Source of the DNA: Pseudomonas sp. R76
GTDB taxonomy: Bacteria; Pseudomonadota; Gammaproteobacteria; Pseudomonadales; Pseudomonadaceae
Assembly (NCBI RefSeq): GCF_009834565.1
Contig: NZ_CP019428.1
Location: 6,386,001-6,450,000, forward strand
Direction: 5' to 3'
DNA length: 64,000 nt
The position numbers and the translations under genes are program-made. Of the stretch, positions 55,307-64,000 are shown one piece after another (the first letter of the stretch is position 1; every line of letters starts with the position of its first letter). The notes under the pieces are model-generated. The model worked only from the letters and a program-made list of their open reading frames with translations, was not told the DNA's origin and ran no database searches.

Positions 55307-55936
55307 ATGACCACCCGCCCCGCCGCCCCTCGCAAACCCCGCGCCCGCAGCCAGGCCCGGATCGATGCGATCCTTGACGCCGCCCGTACCTTGCTGGCGA
55401 CTGAAGGCGTGGCCAGTTTGTCGATCTACAGCGTGGCCGAGCGCGCGCAGATTCCGCCGTCATCGGTGTATCACTTTTTCGCCAGCGTGCCGGCCTTGCT
55501 GGAAGCGCTGACTGCCGATGTACACGCGGCTTTCCGCGCTGCGATTCAGGCGCCCATCGACCATGATTCACTCAAACACTGGCGCGACCTGTCCTACATC
55601 GTCGAGCAGCGCATGCTGAGCATCTACAGCAACGACGCGGCCGCGCGTCAGTTGATCCTGGCGCAGCATGGCCTTACCGAAGTGACCCAGGCGGACCGTC
55701 AGCATGATCTGGAGTTGGGGGATTTGATGCTCGAAGTGTTCAGCCGCCATTTCGACGTGCCGACGCTGCCAGCGGATGTGGACGTGTTTGCCTTGGCGCT
55801 GGAGTTGAGCGACCGCGTGTACGCGCGCTCAGTGCATCAGCACGGGCAGATTACGCCGCGCATGGCGGAGGAAGGCATGCGGGTGTTTGATGCGTATGTG
55901 GGGCTTTATTTGCCGGCGTATTTGCCTAAGCGCTGA
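55307..55936 (+). CDS. TetR-family regulator
   Basis: 209 residues. The N-terminal helix-turn-helix lies near residues 20-65 (IDAILDAARTLLATEGVASLSIYSVAERAQIPPSSVYHFF) and the ligand-binding domain follows. Target unknown. It sits between spuI and the ssu operon, both of which have their own expected control. A TetR regulator (AguR) lies near spu in P. aeruginosa, but I cannot say this is its orthologue. Flanked by REP doublets on both sides. Confidence 0.8.
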   Translation: MTTRPAAPRKPRARSQARIDAILDAARTLLATEGVASLSIYSVAERAQIPPSSVYHFFASVPALLEALTADVHAAFRAAIQAPIDHDSLKHWRDLSYIVEQRMLSIYSNDAAARQLILAQHGLTEVTQADRQHDLELGDLMLEVFSRHFDVPTLPADVDVFALALELSDRVYARSVHQHGQITPRMAEEGMRVFDAYVGLYLPAYLPKR

Positions 55937-56048
55937 TCGTTCCCACGCTCTGCGTGGGAATGTCGCCTGGGACGCTCCGCGTCCTGCCTGCATTGTGGTG
56001 ACGCAGAGCGTCACGGGATGCGTTCCCACGCGGAGCGTGGGAACGATC
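55935..56048. repeat. REP-type palindromic doublet, family A
   Basis: Starts at the TetR stop codon. Facing cgttcccacgctctgcgtgg arms with inner hairpin, convergent gap before ssuF. Confidence 0.88.
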
Positions 56049-56058
56049 AGTGCAGTGA

Positions 56059-56274
56059 TCACAACTTGGCGATCGACACCTCAGTGGATTTCACAAAGGC
56101 AATCACTTCACTGCCAATCACCAATTCCAGCTCTTTGACCGAGCGAGTGGTGATCACAGACGTCACGATGCCGGACGCCGTCTGCACGTCAATCTCCGAC
56201 AGCACGTCGCCTTCGACGATTTCCTTGATGGTGCCCTTGAACTGGTTACGCACGTTGATGGCTTTAATAGTCAT
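56059..56274 (-). CDS. ssuF: SsuF, molybdopterin-binding (Mop) domain protein
   Basis: 71 residues, a single TOBE/Mop domain (AINVRNQFKGTIKEIVEG, then ELVIGSEVIAFVKSTEVSIAKL). It closes the ssuEADCBF order known from P. putida, where SsuF is needed for full use of sulfonates and sulfate esters; its exact chemistry is unclear. The ATG at 56274 has GAAGGA upstream; the longer frame is the tail of ssuB in another frame. Confidence 0.9.
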   Translation of the reverse strand: MTIKAINVRNQFKGTIKEIVEGDVLSEIDVQTASGIVTSVITTRSVKELELVIGSEVIAFVKSTEVSIAKL

Positions 56275-56302
56275 GGTGTTTTTCCTTCGTGGGACAAGTG
56301 AG

Positions 56303-57109
56303 TTATTGAGCCCAACGCAATTGCGTAGGCAGCGGTGAAACAGGTTCGGGTTCCGGTGGCGAGCCTGGCAACGACAGCACACGGTTGAGCACTTCGGCTT
56401 CCAGCGCCGCCAGGCGATGTGAGCCGCGGGCGCGTGGGCGCGGCAGGTCGACGATCAGGTCGAGGCCAATCTCGCCGTCTTCGATCAGGATCACCCGGTC
56501 GGCAATCGCCACGGCTTCGCTGACGTCGTGGGTGACCAGCAACACGGTGAAGCCATGCTTGCGCCACAGGTTTTCGATCAGTTGCTGCATCTCGATGCGG
56601 GTCAGGGCATCCAGCGCGCCCAGCGGTTCATCCAGCAACAGCAAGCGCGGTTGGTGGATCAGCGCACGCGCCAAGGCCACCCGTTGCTTCTGGCCACCGG
56701 ACAAGGCCGCTGGCCACTCATTGGCGCGCTCGGCCAGGCCAACCGCTTCCAGCGCTTCCAGCGCTTTAGGGCGCCAGTTGCCCTTGAGACCCAGGCCCAC
56801 GTTGTCGATGATTTTTTTCCACGGCAGCAGGCGCGCTTCCTGGAACATCAACCGCGTGTCTTCAATGGCTTCGCTCAGCGGCGCGGAGCCGGCCAGCAAT
56901 TCGCCGCCGCTGGCTTTGTCCAGCCCGGCGAGCAGGCGCAGCAAGGTACTTTTGCCGCAGCCGCTGCGACCGACCACCGCCACGAACTGACCGGCCGGAA
57001 TGTGCAGATCAATCTCTTTGAGGACTTCCCGCGCACCAAAGGCCTTGCGCAATTTGCGCACCGCCAGCGGAATGCCCTTGAGCAGGCGCGGAGGTTGTTG
57101 AGCGGTCAT
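56303..57109 (-). CDS. ssuB: SsuB, sulfonate ABC ATPase
   Basis: 268 residues. Walker A GRSGCGKS (47-54), signature LSGGQKQR, Walker [13 protein letters not shown]. Taurine/nitrate/sulfonate-type ATPase. Its start overlaps the ssuC stop (ATGA). Powers import of aliphatic sulfonates with SsuA and SsuC. Confidence 0.95.
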   Translation of the reverse strand: MTAQQPPRLLKGIPLAVRKLRKAFGAREVLKEIDLHIPAGQFVAVVGRSGCGKSTLLRLLAGLDKASGGELLAGSAPLSEAIEDTRLMFQEARLLPWKKIIDNVGLGLKGNWRPKALEALEAVGLAERANEWPAALSGGQKQRVALARALIHQPRLLLLDEPLGALDALTRIEMQQLIENLWRKHGFTVLLVTHDVSEAVAIADRVILIEDGEIGLDLIVDLPRPRARGSHRLAALEAEVLNRVLSLPGSPPEPEPVSPLPTQLRWAQ

Positions 57110-57894
57110 GCCGCACCTCCTTTATTCACTTGGTAAGCCGGGTGCCAGCGCAGCCACACACGTTCCAGGCCACGGGCAGCCAGGTCGGCCAGTTTGCCGA
57201 GGATGGCGTACATGACGATGGCCAATACCACCACGTCGGTTTGCAGGAATTCGCGGGCGTTCATCGCCAGGTAACCGATACCGGAACTGGCCGAGATGGT
57301 TTCCGCCACGATCAGCGTCAGCCACATAAAGCCCAGGGCAAAGCGCACGCCCACCAGGATCGACGGCAATGCGCCCGGCAGGATCACCTGACGGAACAGG
57401 CTGAAACCGGACAAGCCGTAGCTGCGCGACATTTCCACCAGCGCCGGGTCGACGTTGCGGATGCCGTGGTAGGTGTTCAGGTAAATCGGGAACAGCGTGC
57501 CGAGGGCGACCAGGAAAATCTTCGCCGTCTCGTCAATGCCGAACCACAAAATCACCAGTGGGATCAGCGCCAGGTGCGGCACGTTGCGGATCATCTGCAC
57601 CGAGCTGTCCAGCAAGCGCTCGCCCCATTTCGACAGACCGGTGATAAAGCCCAGGGCCAGACCGATGCTGCCACCGATCACAAAGCCCAGGCCGGCACGC
57701 CAGCCGCTGATGGCCAGGTGTGTCCAGATTTCCCCGGTACGAACCAGGTTGATCCCGGCCTCGATCACGGCGCTCGGCGCCGGCAGGATACGGGTCGACA
57801 ACCAGCCTGCCGACACTGACAACTGCCACACCGCCAGCAACAGGATCGGCAGCACCCAAGGCGCAACGCGATGGCTTAATTTTTCAAAATTCAT
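57106..57894 (-). CDS. ssuC: SsuC, sulfonate ABC permease
   Basis: 262 residues, six helices, with the loop [20 protein letters not shown]. Forms the membrane channel for sulfonate import. Follows ssuD by 9 bases. Confidence 0.95.
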   Translation of the reverse strand: MNFEKLSHRVAPWVLPILLLAVWQLSVSAGWLSTRILPAPSAVIEAGINLVRTGEIWTHLAISGWRAGLGFVIGGSIGLALGFITGLSKWGERLLDSSVQMIRNVPHLALIPLVILWFGIDETAKIFLVALGTLFPIYLNTYHGIRNVDPALVEMSRSYGLSGFSLFRQVILPGALPSILVGVRFALGFMWLTLIVAETISASSGIGYLAMNAREFLQTDVVVLAIVMYAILGKLADLAARGLERVWLRWHPAYQVNKGGAA

Positions 57895-57903
57895 GACTAC
57901 GCC

Positions 57904-59052
57904 TCAGCTCTGCGACGCAGCTTTGGGAAGGATGTCGTTAGCGACCATTTCGCCGAACGGGCTGACGTAACCGGCGCTTTTCGGCAGCTCGGGACGTTCG
58001 ATATCCAGGTGCGGGAACAGCAGTTCAGCAACGCGATACGACTCTTCCAGGTGTGGGTAACCCGAGAAGATGAAGGTGTCGATGCCCAGCGCCGCGTATT
58101 CATTGACGCGTGCCGCAACGGTCGGCCCATCGCCCACCAGTGCGGTGCCTGCACCGCCACGCACCAGGCCGACGCCGGCCCACAGGTTGGGGCTGACTTC
58201 GAGGTTGTCGCGATTGCCGCCGTGCAAGGCGGCCATGCGTTGCTGGCCGACGGAATCGAAGCGCGCCAGGGAAGCCTGGGCACGCGCGATGGTGTCGTCG
58301 TCCACGTGGGAGATCAGTTTGTCGGCAGCTTTCCATGCCTCTTCGTTGGTTTCGCGCACGATCACGTGCAGGCGAATACCGAAGCGTACGGTACGCCCAA
58401 GTTTCGCGGCCTTGGCGCGTACCTGTTCGATTTTTTCCGCGACCGCAGCCGGTGGTTCGCCCCAGGTCAGGACCATTTCCACCTGTTCGGCTGCCAGGTC
58501 CTGGGCCGCTTCGGAAGAACCGCCGAAGTACAGCGGCGGACGCGGTTGCTGGATCGGTGGGTAGAGCAATTTGGCGCCTTTGACGCTGATGTGCTCGCCG
58601 TCGTAATCCACGGTTTCGCCTTCCAGCACACGGCGCCAGATACGAGTGAATTCCACCGAGGCCTGGTAGCGCTCTTCGTGGCTGAGGAACAAACCATCAC
58701 CAGCCAGCTCTTCCGGGTCACCGCCGGTGACCAGGTTGAACAACGCGCGGCCTCCGGACAAACGGTCCAGGGTCGCGGCCTGACGCGCGGCCACCGTCGG
58801 GGAAATGATCCCGGGGCGCAGGGCGACAAGAAATTTCAAACGCTGGGTCACTGGAATCAGCGAGGCGGCCACCAGCCAGGAGTCTTCGCAGGAGCGGCCG
58901 GTAGGAATCAGCACGCCGCCGAAACCCAGCCGGTCAGCGGCCTGGGCCACTTGCTGCAAATAACCGTGGTCGACGGCGCGAGCGCCTTCGGCGGTGCCAA
59001 GGTAATGGCCGTCGCCGTGGGTAGGCAGGAACCAGAAAATATTGAGGCTCAT
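57904..59052 (-). CDS. ssuD: SsuD, FMNH2-dependent alkanesulfonate monooxygenase
   Basis: 382 residues, bacterial-luciferase fold, normal length. It starts [19 protein letters not shown], the family terminus, so I use 59052 rather than 14 codons earlier. It uses FMNH2 from SsuE and O2 to release sulfite from alkanesulfonates. The conserved TGRSCEDSW segment (from residue 46) includes the Cys (Cys54 in the E. coli enzyme) known to affect flavin binding. Confidence 0.96.
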   Translation of the reverse strand: MSLNIFWFLPTHGDGHYLGTAEGARAVDHGYLQQVAQAADRLGFGGVLIPTGRSCEDSWLVAASLIPVTQRLKFLVALRPGIISPTVAARQAATLDRLSGGRALFNLVTGGDPEELAGDGLFLSHEERYQASVEFTRIWRRVLEGETVDYDGEHISVKGAKLLYPPIQQPRPPLYFGGSSEAAQDLAAEQVEMVLTWGEPPAAVAEKIEQVRAKAAKLGRTVRFGIRLHVIVRETNEEAWKAADKLISHVDDDTIARAQASLARFDSVGQQRMAALHGGNRDNLEVSPNLWAGVGLVRGGAGTALVGDGPTVAARVNEYAALGIDTFIFSGYPHLEESYRVAELLFPHLDIERPELPKSAGYVSPFGEMVANDILPKAASQS

Positions 59053-59077
59053 GGAGTTGTCTCCTGAAGAAGTCGGA

Positions 59078-60046
59078 TTACGGCGCTTTGGCAACGGCGG
59101 CGGGTGGCGTCCAGATCACGTCCTTGATGCTCAAGGGTTTGGGGATCAATTTGAGTTGGTAGAAGGCGTCGGCGATTTTCTGCTGGGCAGCGACCACGTC
59201 CGGGGTCAGGAACAGCGCGCCGTAGCCTTGGCGTTTCACCGAGGTCAGGGTGATGTCAGCCGGCAAGCCAAGCAGTGGCGCGACTTGTTCGGTGACGTCC
59301 GAAGGGTTGGCCTTGGACCATTCACCCACCGCGCGCACTTCTTCGACCAACGCCTTGATCACTTGCGGGTGCTGTTCGGCGTACGGCTTGGTGGCCAGGT
59401 AGAACTGGTGGTTGTCGGCAATGCCGGTGCCGTCACGCAGGGTGCGCGCCTGCAGTTGTTTCTCGGCGGCGGCCTGGTACGGGTCCCAGATCACCCACGC
59501 GTCGACGCTGCCACGTTCGAACGCAGCACGGGCATCGGCGGGTGGCAGGAACACGGTTTGCACGTCGGTGTATTTCAGGCCGGCATCTTCCAGCGCACGC
59601 ACCAGCAGGTAGTGCACGTTGGAGCCTTTGTTGAGCACGATTTTCTTGCCCTTGAGCTCGGCCACGGATTTGATCGGCGAGTCTTTCGGCACCAGGATCG
59701 CTTCACTGGTCGGCGCTGGCGGCTCGTAGGCGACATACAGCAGATCAGCGCCGGCAGCTTGGGCGAACACCGGTGGGGTTTCACCGGTGACGCCAAAGTC
59801 GATGGAGCCGACGTTTAGGCCTTCGAGCAGTTGCGGGCCACCGGGGAACTCGGTCCATTGCACTTGCACGCCTTGGGCGGCCAGGCGTTTTTCCAGGGTG
59901 CCCTTGGCTTTAAGCAGCACCAGCGTGCCGTACTTCTGATAACCGATCCGCAGGGTTTCGGCGGCCTGGGCTTGAACAATGGCGCCGAAGGACACAGCCG
60001 CAGCAAACAGTGCGACCAGACCACGACGCAAGATGACAGTGCGCAT
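59078..60046 (-). CDS. ssuA: SsuA, periplasmic sulfonate-binding protein
   Basis: 322 residues. Signal peptide to QAQA-A (residues 23-28), then [19 protein letters not shown], and [19 protein letters not shown] in the binding cleft. Delivers aliphatic sulfonates to SsuBC. Second gene of ssuEADCBF. Confidence 0.95.
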   Translation of the reverse strand: MRTVILRRGLVALFAAAVSFGAIVQAQAAETLRIGYQKYGTLVLLKAKGTLEKRLAAQGVQVQWTEFPGGPQLLEGLNVGSIDFGVTGETPPVFAQAAGADLLYVAYEPPAPTSEAILVPKDSPIKSVAELKGKKIVLNKGSNVHYLLVRALEDAGLKYTDVQTVFLPPADARAAFERGSVDAWVIWDPYQAAAEKQLQARTLRDGTGIADNHQFYLATKPYAEQHPQVIKALVEEVRAVGEWSKANPSDVTEQVAPLLGLPADITLTSVKRQGYGALFLTPDVVAAQQKIADAFYQLKLIPKPLSIKDVIWTPPAAVAKAP

Positions 60047-60139
60047 GGCGCTCTCTCCAAAAATGCGATGAGGGGGTTGGCTGCACCTGCTTGGCCGTTG
60101 GCGGCTGAGTAAGGTGAGTACTACAAAATCCGGTACGGC

Positions 60140-60733
60140 TTAAATGCTCCAGCGAGCACTCAACAAACGTTCATTCAACACATGGGGGTCAAGCGGCTTC
60201 GGGCGACGGGCCATGGCGCCGTAGAGCGTTTCCAGGGCCTCGTGCAAACGCTGTTCGAGCACTGGCACCAGTTGCGCCTGGGCGCTGCCTTCGGCGTAAG
60301 CGATCTGGCTGTCTTCGGCAAAAATCCCGTGGAGCAATTCCTGGGCCTTGAGCGCCGACAACACCGGCTTCAAGGCGTAATCCACCGCCAGCATGTGGGC
60401 GATGCTGCCGCCGGTGGCCATCGGCAATACGATCTTGTGTGCCAGGGCGCGCTCGGGCAGCAGGTCCAGCACAGTTTTCAGTGCGCCGGAAAACGAGGCC
60501 TTGTACACCGGCGTGGCGATAACCAGGCCGTCGGCGTTGGCGACTTGTTGCAGCAGGTCGATGACTTTGGGGCTGTCGAATCGCGCGTGCAGCAAGTCTT
60601 CGGCCGGGAAGTCCCGTATCTGATAACTCACCACTTCCACGCCTTTGTCTTGCAGCCACTGACGGGTTTTTTCCAGCAAGACCCCGGAGCGGGAACGCTG
60701 GCTGGGGCTGCCTCCAAGTGTTACGACCAGCAT
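60140..60733 (-). CDS. ssuE: SsuE, NADPH-dependent FMN reductase
   Basis: 197 residues, flavodoxin-like fold with [13 protein letters not shown] near the N-terminus for FMN phosphate and [18 protein letters not shown]. Makes FMNH2 for SsuD. First gene of the operon; AAGGA precedes the ATG at 60733 and an AT-rich control region lies upstream. Confidence 0.95.
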   Translation of the reverse strand: MLVVTLGGSPSQRSRSGVLLEKTRQWLQDKGVEVVSYQIRDFPAEDLLHARFDSPKVIDLLQQVANADGLVIATPVYKASFSGALKTVLDLLPERALAHKIVLPMATGGSIAHMLAVDYALKPVLSALKAQELLHGIFAEDSQIAYAEGSAQAQLVPVLEQRLHEALETLYGAMARRPKPLDPHVLNERLLSARWSI

Positions 60734-60808
60734 GCAGGTATTCCTTGAGCAAGTGTCGGCGGTTCGCTGTGTGGCGATGGCGCCAAGATGGGACAGACCA
60801 TATCAGGT

Positions 60809-60828
60809 GATTTATATATCTATAAATC
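60809..60828 (-). promoter_or_regulatory. AT-rich inverted repeat upstream of ssuE
   Basis: gattta-ta and ta-taaatc form perfect 8-base arms around a 4-base centre, 75 bases before the ssuE start in a strongly AT-rich block (60800-60880). The rest of the 315-base gap up to lsfA holds the lsfA terminator and a REP doublet. The ssuE promoter and a sulfur-response operator (CysB-like or other) are expected here. Confidence 0.45.
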
Positions 60829-60883
60829 TTATTTTTTCATTTGTTTATTCTATAAAAGCATATGGAGATTATTAATCTCAAGG

Positions 60884-60910
60884 CGAAAAAAAAGGCCGTC
60901 GAAACGGCCT
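60884..60910 (-). terminator. Intrinsic terminator for lsfA (minus strand)
   Basis: Stem aggccgt/acggcct, loop cgaa on the plus strand (60893-60910), with an A-run to the left that reads as U8 on the minus strand. Confidence 0.88.
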
Positions 60911-60969
60911 GAAAACCCCTGCTATGTGATTCGGTTTTAACTCAAATTCGGTGGTGCCTGTACCGCCGT

Positions 60970-61038
60970 CATCGCGGGCAAGCCCGCTCCCACAGGGGAA
61001 TGCGGTCAACTGTGGGAGCCGGGCTTGCCCGCGATAGC
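60970..61038. repeat. REP-type palindromic doublet, family B (Gcccg variant)
   Basis: atcgcgggcaagcccgctcc faces gggagccgggcttgcccgcg, between lsfA and its terminator. Confidence 0.86.
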
Positions 61039-61048
61039 GGTTTGAGCC

Positions 61049-61687
61049 TCAGCGGTTGGGCTGTGGGGTGAGGCGCAGGTAGGGCTTCACAGCGCGATAG
61101 CCCTTCGGAAAGCGTTTCTTGATCTCTTCCTCGTCCTTGAGCGACGGCACGATCACCACTTCATCACCGTCCTGCCAGTTGGCGGGCGTGGCGACCTTGT
61201 GGTTGTCGGTCAGTTGCAACGAGTCGATGACCCGCAGGATTTCATGGAAGTTGCGACCGGTGCTGGCCGGGTAGGTAATCGTCAGGCGAATCTTCTTGTT
61301 CGGGTCGATCACGAACAAGGAGCGCACGGTGAGGGTGTCACTGGCATTCGGGTGGATCAGGTCATAGAGGTCCGAGACTTTACGATCGGCATCGGCCAGG
61401 ATCGGGAAGTTGACGATGGTGTTCTGGGTTTCGTTGATGTCTTCGATCCACTTGTGGTGCGAGTCCACCGGGTCCACGGACAAGGCGATGGCCTTGACGC
61501 CGCGCTTGGCGAATTCGTCCTTGAGCTTGGCGGTGAAGCCCAGCTCAGTGGTGCACACCGGGGTGAAGTCAGCCGGATGGGAAAACAGCACGCCCCAGCT
61601 ATCGCCCAGCCATTCGTGAAAGCGAATCTTGCCGGCGCTGGAATCCTGTTCGAAGTCGGGGGCGATGTCGCCCAGTCTTAGGCTCAT
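61049..61687 (-). CDS. lsfA: LsfA, 1-Cys peroxiredoxin
   Basis: 212 residues, Prx6 class. The peroxidatic Cys45 is in HPADFTPVCTTELG and there is no second Cys, so it is a 1-Cys enzyme. LsfA is a sulfate-starvation-induced protein in pseudomonads and sits by ssu in P. putida, as here. It may remove peroxides produced by flavin monooxygenases such as SsuD. Confidence 0.95.
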   Translation of the reverse strand: MSLRLGDIAPDFEQDSSAGKIRFHEWLGDSWGVLFSHPADFTPVCTTELGFTAKLKDEFAKRGVKAIALSVDPVDSHHKWIEDINETQNTIVNFPILADADRKVSDLYDLIHPNASDTLTVRSLFVIDPNKKIRLTITYPASTGRNFHEILRVIDSLQLTDNHKVATPANWQDGDEVVIVPSLKDEEEIKKRFPKGYRAVKPYLRLTPQPNR

Positions 61688-61750
61688 GGTGTGGCTCCTG
61701 GTGAGTGCTTATGGAGCCCACTGTGCATGGGTTGCGGATTATTTAAAAAG

Positions 61751-61768
61751 AATAAATATCGATTTATT
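61751..61768 (-). promoter_or_regulatory. AT-rich inverted repeat upstream of lsfA
   Basis: aataaat and atttatt arms around atcg, 64 bases before the lsfA ATG, inside an AT-rich block (61735-61800). It has a similar layout to the repeat before ssuE (AT arms, 4-base centre). Confidence 0.4.
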
Positions 61769-61926
61769 TAGAAGATAAAAGAATATTAAAAATCAATTCA
61801 TTGGACGCCGGAAACGGCGAGGATCAACATCCACTTCAAGGTTCGAGAAGGCCTTGAGACGCTGTACAAAGAGGGGATTCAGGAAGGGCTTGCGGGGGCT
61901 GAGCCCGACTTGAAAGTAAAACACCC

Positions 61927-61947
61927 TGCCCGGCGTTGCGCCGGGCA
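61927..61947 (-). terminator. Terminator-like hairpin after the OprD-type porin gene
   Basis: Stem tgcccggcg/cgccgggca with loop ttg. On the minus strand it is followed by GGGTGTTTTAC, a modest T-rich tail. Confidence 0.7.
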
Positions 61948-61978
61948 AGGCTTACAGTCTTACAACAGCTTCACGCTA

Positions 61979-63337
61979 CTAGAACAGTGGCAGCGAGTAG
62001 CTGACGATCAGACGGTTTTCGTCTTGATCGCGCGCGCTGGCGATATCAGTGCGCCACATAGCGTTTTTCCAGGCAACGCCGAGGTTTTTCAACGGGCCTT
62101 CTGGAATCACGTAGGCAACAGTGATGTCACGTTCCCACTCGGACTGACCGGTGAATTCCTTACGGGCAGTGTTGACAGTGTCGATATCGCTGCCTTTGAG
62201 GTAGACGACACCTGCGGTCAAGCCAGGAACACCGACCTTGGCGAAGTCATAAGCGTAACGTGCTTGCCAGGTGCGCTCGCCGGCACGGGCGAACTTCTGG
62301 ATTTGCATGTCAGTGGTGATGTAAGCCGACGAACCGTCGCCTTGGTTCAACCAAGGGAAGTCGCTGCTACCGTTGCTGACCTGGTAACCGCCACCGAAGG
62401 TGTGACCGGAAACGCTGTACAGGAACAAGCCGCTGTACAGATTGTTGTCGACCTTGCCTTTACCCGCGGAGAAACCACTGTAGTTACCGCTGGAGAAGTA
62501 GCTGGAAATGTCGCCGTTTTTACCGTCGTCAGTGCTGTGGAAATAACGCAGGTCAGACTTCAGTACGCCCGGCCCGATCGACCAGTTGTGGGTCAGACCC
62601 AGGAAGTGCTGCTTGTAGAAGTCTTCCAGGTTGCCGTAGTAGTACTGGGCCGTCAGGTCCTTGGTGATTTTGTAGTCACCACCGCCGTAGTAGAACTTGT
62701 TGCTGAACTTGCCTGCGTTGTAGTTGGAGCTGCCGTTGGCACCACCAATCGACAAGCCTTCGTTGTTGCTGGAGTTACGACCTTTGGCTTGTTCAATCTG
62801 ACCGCCAACCAGTGTCAGGTCTTTGATGTCGTTGGTGGTAATTTGGCCACCCTGGAACGTTTGCGGCAGCAGACGGCCATCGTTGGTCACGATAACTGGC
62901 AGCTTAGGTTGCAGCGTGCCCAGCTTCAGCTCGGTTTGGGAGATTTTGACCTTGCCGGTCACACCCAGGCTGGCGTAATCGTGGACAGCTTTGTTGCCGT
63001 CGCTTGGGAAAACAGTGCCGCCTGACAGCGTACCGTTGTAGTTACCGTGGTTTTCACGGCTGGAGTCCAAGCGAACGCCGTACAGGCCGATAGCATCAAC
63101 ACCGAACTGCACAGTGCCTTGGGTATAACCCGAGATAAAACGCAGGTCGAAGCCTTGGCCCCATTCAGCGTTCTTGCTGTGGCTGGTGGCGGAATCCGGA
63201 CCGTTGCGGTTGTCAGTGTTGATGTAGAAGTTACGCGCACTGAGTGTGGCGTGACTGTCTTCGATAAAACCGGCAGCGCCTGCTTGCTGAGCGATTGCGC
63301 CCAGGGTCACAGCCAACGCCAATGTTGACTTCTTCAT
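61979..63337 (-). CDS. OprD-family outer-membrane porin
   Basis: 452 residues. Signal peptide MKKSTLALAVTLGAIAQQAGA, then GFIEDSHATLSARNFYIN, the typical OprD mature start, and beta-strand repeats down to a terminal Phe (SYSLPLF). OprD porins are 18-strand channels for small carboxylates, amino acids and related solutes. The cargo cannot be read from sequence. It lies between lsfA and tauA, so it may serve uptake of sulfonates. Confidence 0.93.
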   Translation of the reverse strand: MKKSTLALAVTLGAIAQQAGAAGFIEDSHATLSARNFYINTDNRNGPDSATSHSKNAEWGQGFDLRFISGYTQGTVQFGVDAIGLYGVRLDSSRENHGNYNGTLSGGTVFPSDGNKAVHDYASLGVTGKVKISQTELKLGTLQPKLPVIVTNDGRLLPQTFQGGQITTNDIKDLTLVGGQIEQAKGRNSSNNEGLSIGGANGSSNYNAGKFSNKFYYGGGDYKITKDLTAQYYYGNLEDFYKQHFLGLTHNWSIGPGVLKSDLRYFHSTDDGKNGDISSYFSSGNYSGFSAGKGKVDNNLYSGLFLYSVSGHTFGGGYQVSNGSSDFPWLNQGDGSSAYITTDMQIQKFARAGERTWQARYAYDFAKVGVPGLTAGVVYLKGSDIDTVNTARKEFTGQSEWERDITVAYVIPEGPLKNLGVAWKNAMWRTDIASARDQDENRLIVSYSLPLF

Positions 63338-63506
63338 GTACCGCTCCTCTCATTTCTAATTTTTGTATTTCTTAGGTCCTGGGTCTGACGCCCCGGATCC
63401 ACAGATGCGCGATTAGCGCCAGATAGTGACTACCAAGTCAATGTAACTTTGTATGTCTACTACCTTCGTCTAACCGCAGTTGATTTGGTCCCTGCAGGGT
63501 AATAAG

Positions 63507-63549
63507 TTTTTCATACACCCAAAAAGAATTGTTTCATTCTTTTTCATAC
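63507..63549. promoter_or_regulatory. Repeat cluster in the oprD-tauA divergent gap
   Basis: tttttcatac occurs at 63507 and again at 63540, 33 bases (about three helical turns) apart. Between and overlapping them aaaaagaat/attcttttt (63521-63544) forms a perfect 9-base inverted repeat with a 6-base centre. The rest of the 369-base gap (63338-63706) shows no gene. Confidence 0.45.
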
Positions 63550-63657
63550 GATCCAGGAATAAGCCTTTGCATGAGGCGAGCCCATCAGCGTAGACCAACC
63601 GCTCCATAAGCTAATTCCTAAATGGTATTTACTCGCCTTTTTTTAGATCGATTAGTG

Positions 63658-63674
63658 TGGCCGTACTGTTGCAT
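63658..63674 (+). promoter_or_regulatory. Possible sigma-54 promoter before tauA
   Basis: tggccgtactgttgcat carries GG (63659-60) and GC (63671-72) exactly ten bases apart with TTGCA at -12, the core of a sigma-54 promoter. The -24 part deviates after TGGC. About 35 bases before the tauA start. Confidence 0.4.
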
Positions 63675-63706
63675 ACGTCACCCACGATCAAAAAGGCGAC
63701 GCCATC

Positions 63707-64000
63707 ATGGCCAAAGGCACATCCTCCCGTCAATTTGTTACAGTTTTTGTGTCACTAATTCTTTCTTTTGGTGTCAAAGCGGCCGATTTAACCATCGGCT
63801 ACCAAACCGGCATCGACCCCAGCAAGGTTCCGCAGGCCGATGGCCTCTACGAAAAGGCCATCGGCGAGAAGATCGCCTGGCGCCGATTCAACAGCGGGCC
63901 CGAGGTTGTAACCGCGATCGCGTCCGGCGATGTGCAAATCGGCAACCTGGGCTCCAGCCCCCTCGCAGCGGCGGCTTCACGCAATCTACCCATTGTGGCC
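63707..64000 (+). CDS. tauA: TauA, taurine-binding periplasmic protein (partial)
   Basis: The first 98 residues are seen; the gene runs off the window. Signal peptide with VKA-AD cleavage near residue 25, then DLTIGYQTGIDPSKVPQADG and VTAIASGDVQIGNLGSSPLA, typical of TauA. It should deliver taurine to TauBC; tauBCD are presumably beyond the edge. SsuA in this window is a clear but distant relative. Confidence 0.88.
   Translation, partial: MAKGTSSRQFVTVFVSLILSFGVKAADLTIGYQTGIDPSKVPQADGLYEKAIGEKIAWRRFNSGPEVVTAIASGDVQIGNLGSSPLAAAASRNLPIVA

Overview
The window is a 64 kb piece of a Pseudomonas chromosome, most likely from the P. fluorescens group. It is GC-rich. The gene content and order match well-known P. 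aeruginosa blocks: thyA-lgt...ptsP-rppH-HAD, ilvA-rpiA-aaaA, D2HGDH/serA, an HacB-like acylase, and spuI/spuBCDEFGH. An ssuEADCBF-lsfA sulfonate locus of the P. putida type closes the window. I see no tRNA, rRNA, prophage, insertion sequence or CRISPR array. Sixteen REP-type palindromic doublets of two sequence families lie in the intergenic gaps.

Layout. 1-0.9 kb: the end of an unidentified gene and an EF-hand-like protein. 1-7.7 kb (minus strand): a phosphonate cluster made of a LysR regulator, an ABC transporter (ATPase, double permease, binding protein), an FAD amine oxidase and a PhnZ-like HD oxygenase. 7.7-10.5 kb: a CadA-type metal-exporting ATPase and its divergent MerR regulator CadR, with a textbook 19-bp-spacer operator. 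10.6-17 kb: thyA, lgt, an NRDE/TANGO2 protein, ptsP, rppH and a HAD phosphatase. 17-24 kb: a DUF2269 / SDR-DoxX / DUF2269 membrane operon behind ilvA, then rpiA and the autotransporter aminopeptidase aaaA. 24-30 kb: two SdiA-regulated-type propeller proteins, an FAHD hydrolase, and D-2-hydroxyglutarate dehydrogenase divergent from serA. 30-34.6 kb: small conserved genes, including a solute-binding protein that lacks a whole lobe. 34.7-38.7 kb: an SMR transporter pair, a DegT-type aminotransferase, an arginase-like protein and an acetyltransferase-like protein, with the two operons converging tail to tail. 38.8-44.6 kb: the acylase and two small regulator/enzyme pairs. 44.7-55.1 kb: polyamine uptake and catabolism (spu), where spuA appears to survive only as a remnant. 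56-64 kb: sulfonate uptake and desulfonation (ssu), the 1-Cys peroxiredoxin lsfA, an OprD-type porin and the start of tauA.

How it works together. Much of the window is nutrient scavenging. Phosphonates are taken up and probably broken down by oxidation at 1-7 kb. Polyamines are imported by SpuDEFGH, gamma-glutamylated by SpuB/SpuI and transaminated by SpuC. Organosulfonates are imported by SsuABC/TauA and cleaved by SsuD with reduced flavin from SsuE. D2HGDH and SerA form a known metabolic couple that makes serine synthesis favourable. The least explained parts are the 34.7-38.7 kb cluster, the phosphonate gene combination, the DUF2269 operon, the two decayed genes, and the AT-rich regulatory repeats around the sulfur genes.
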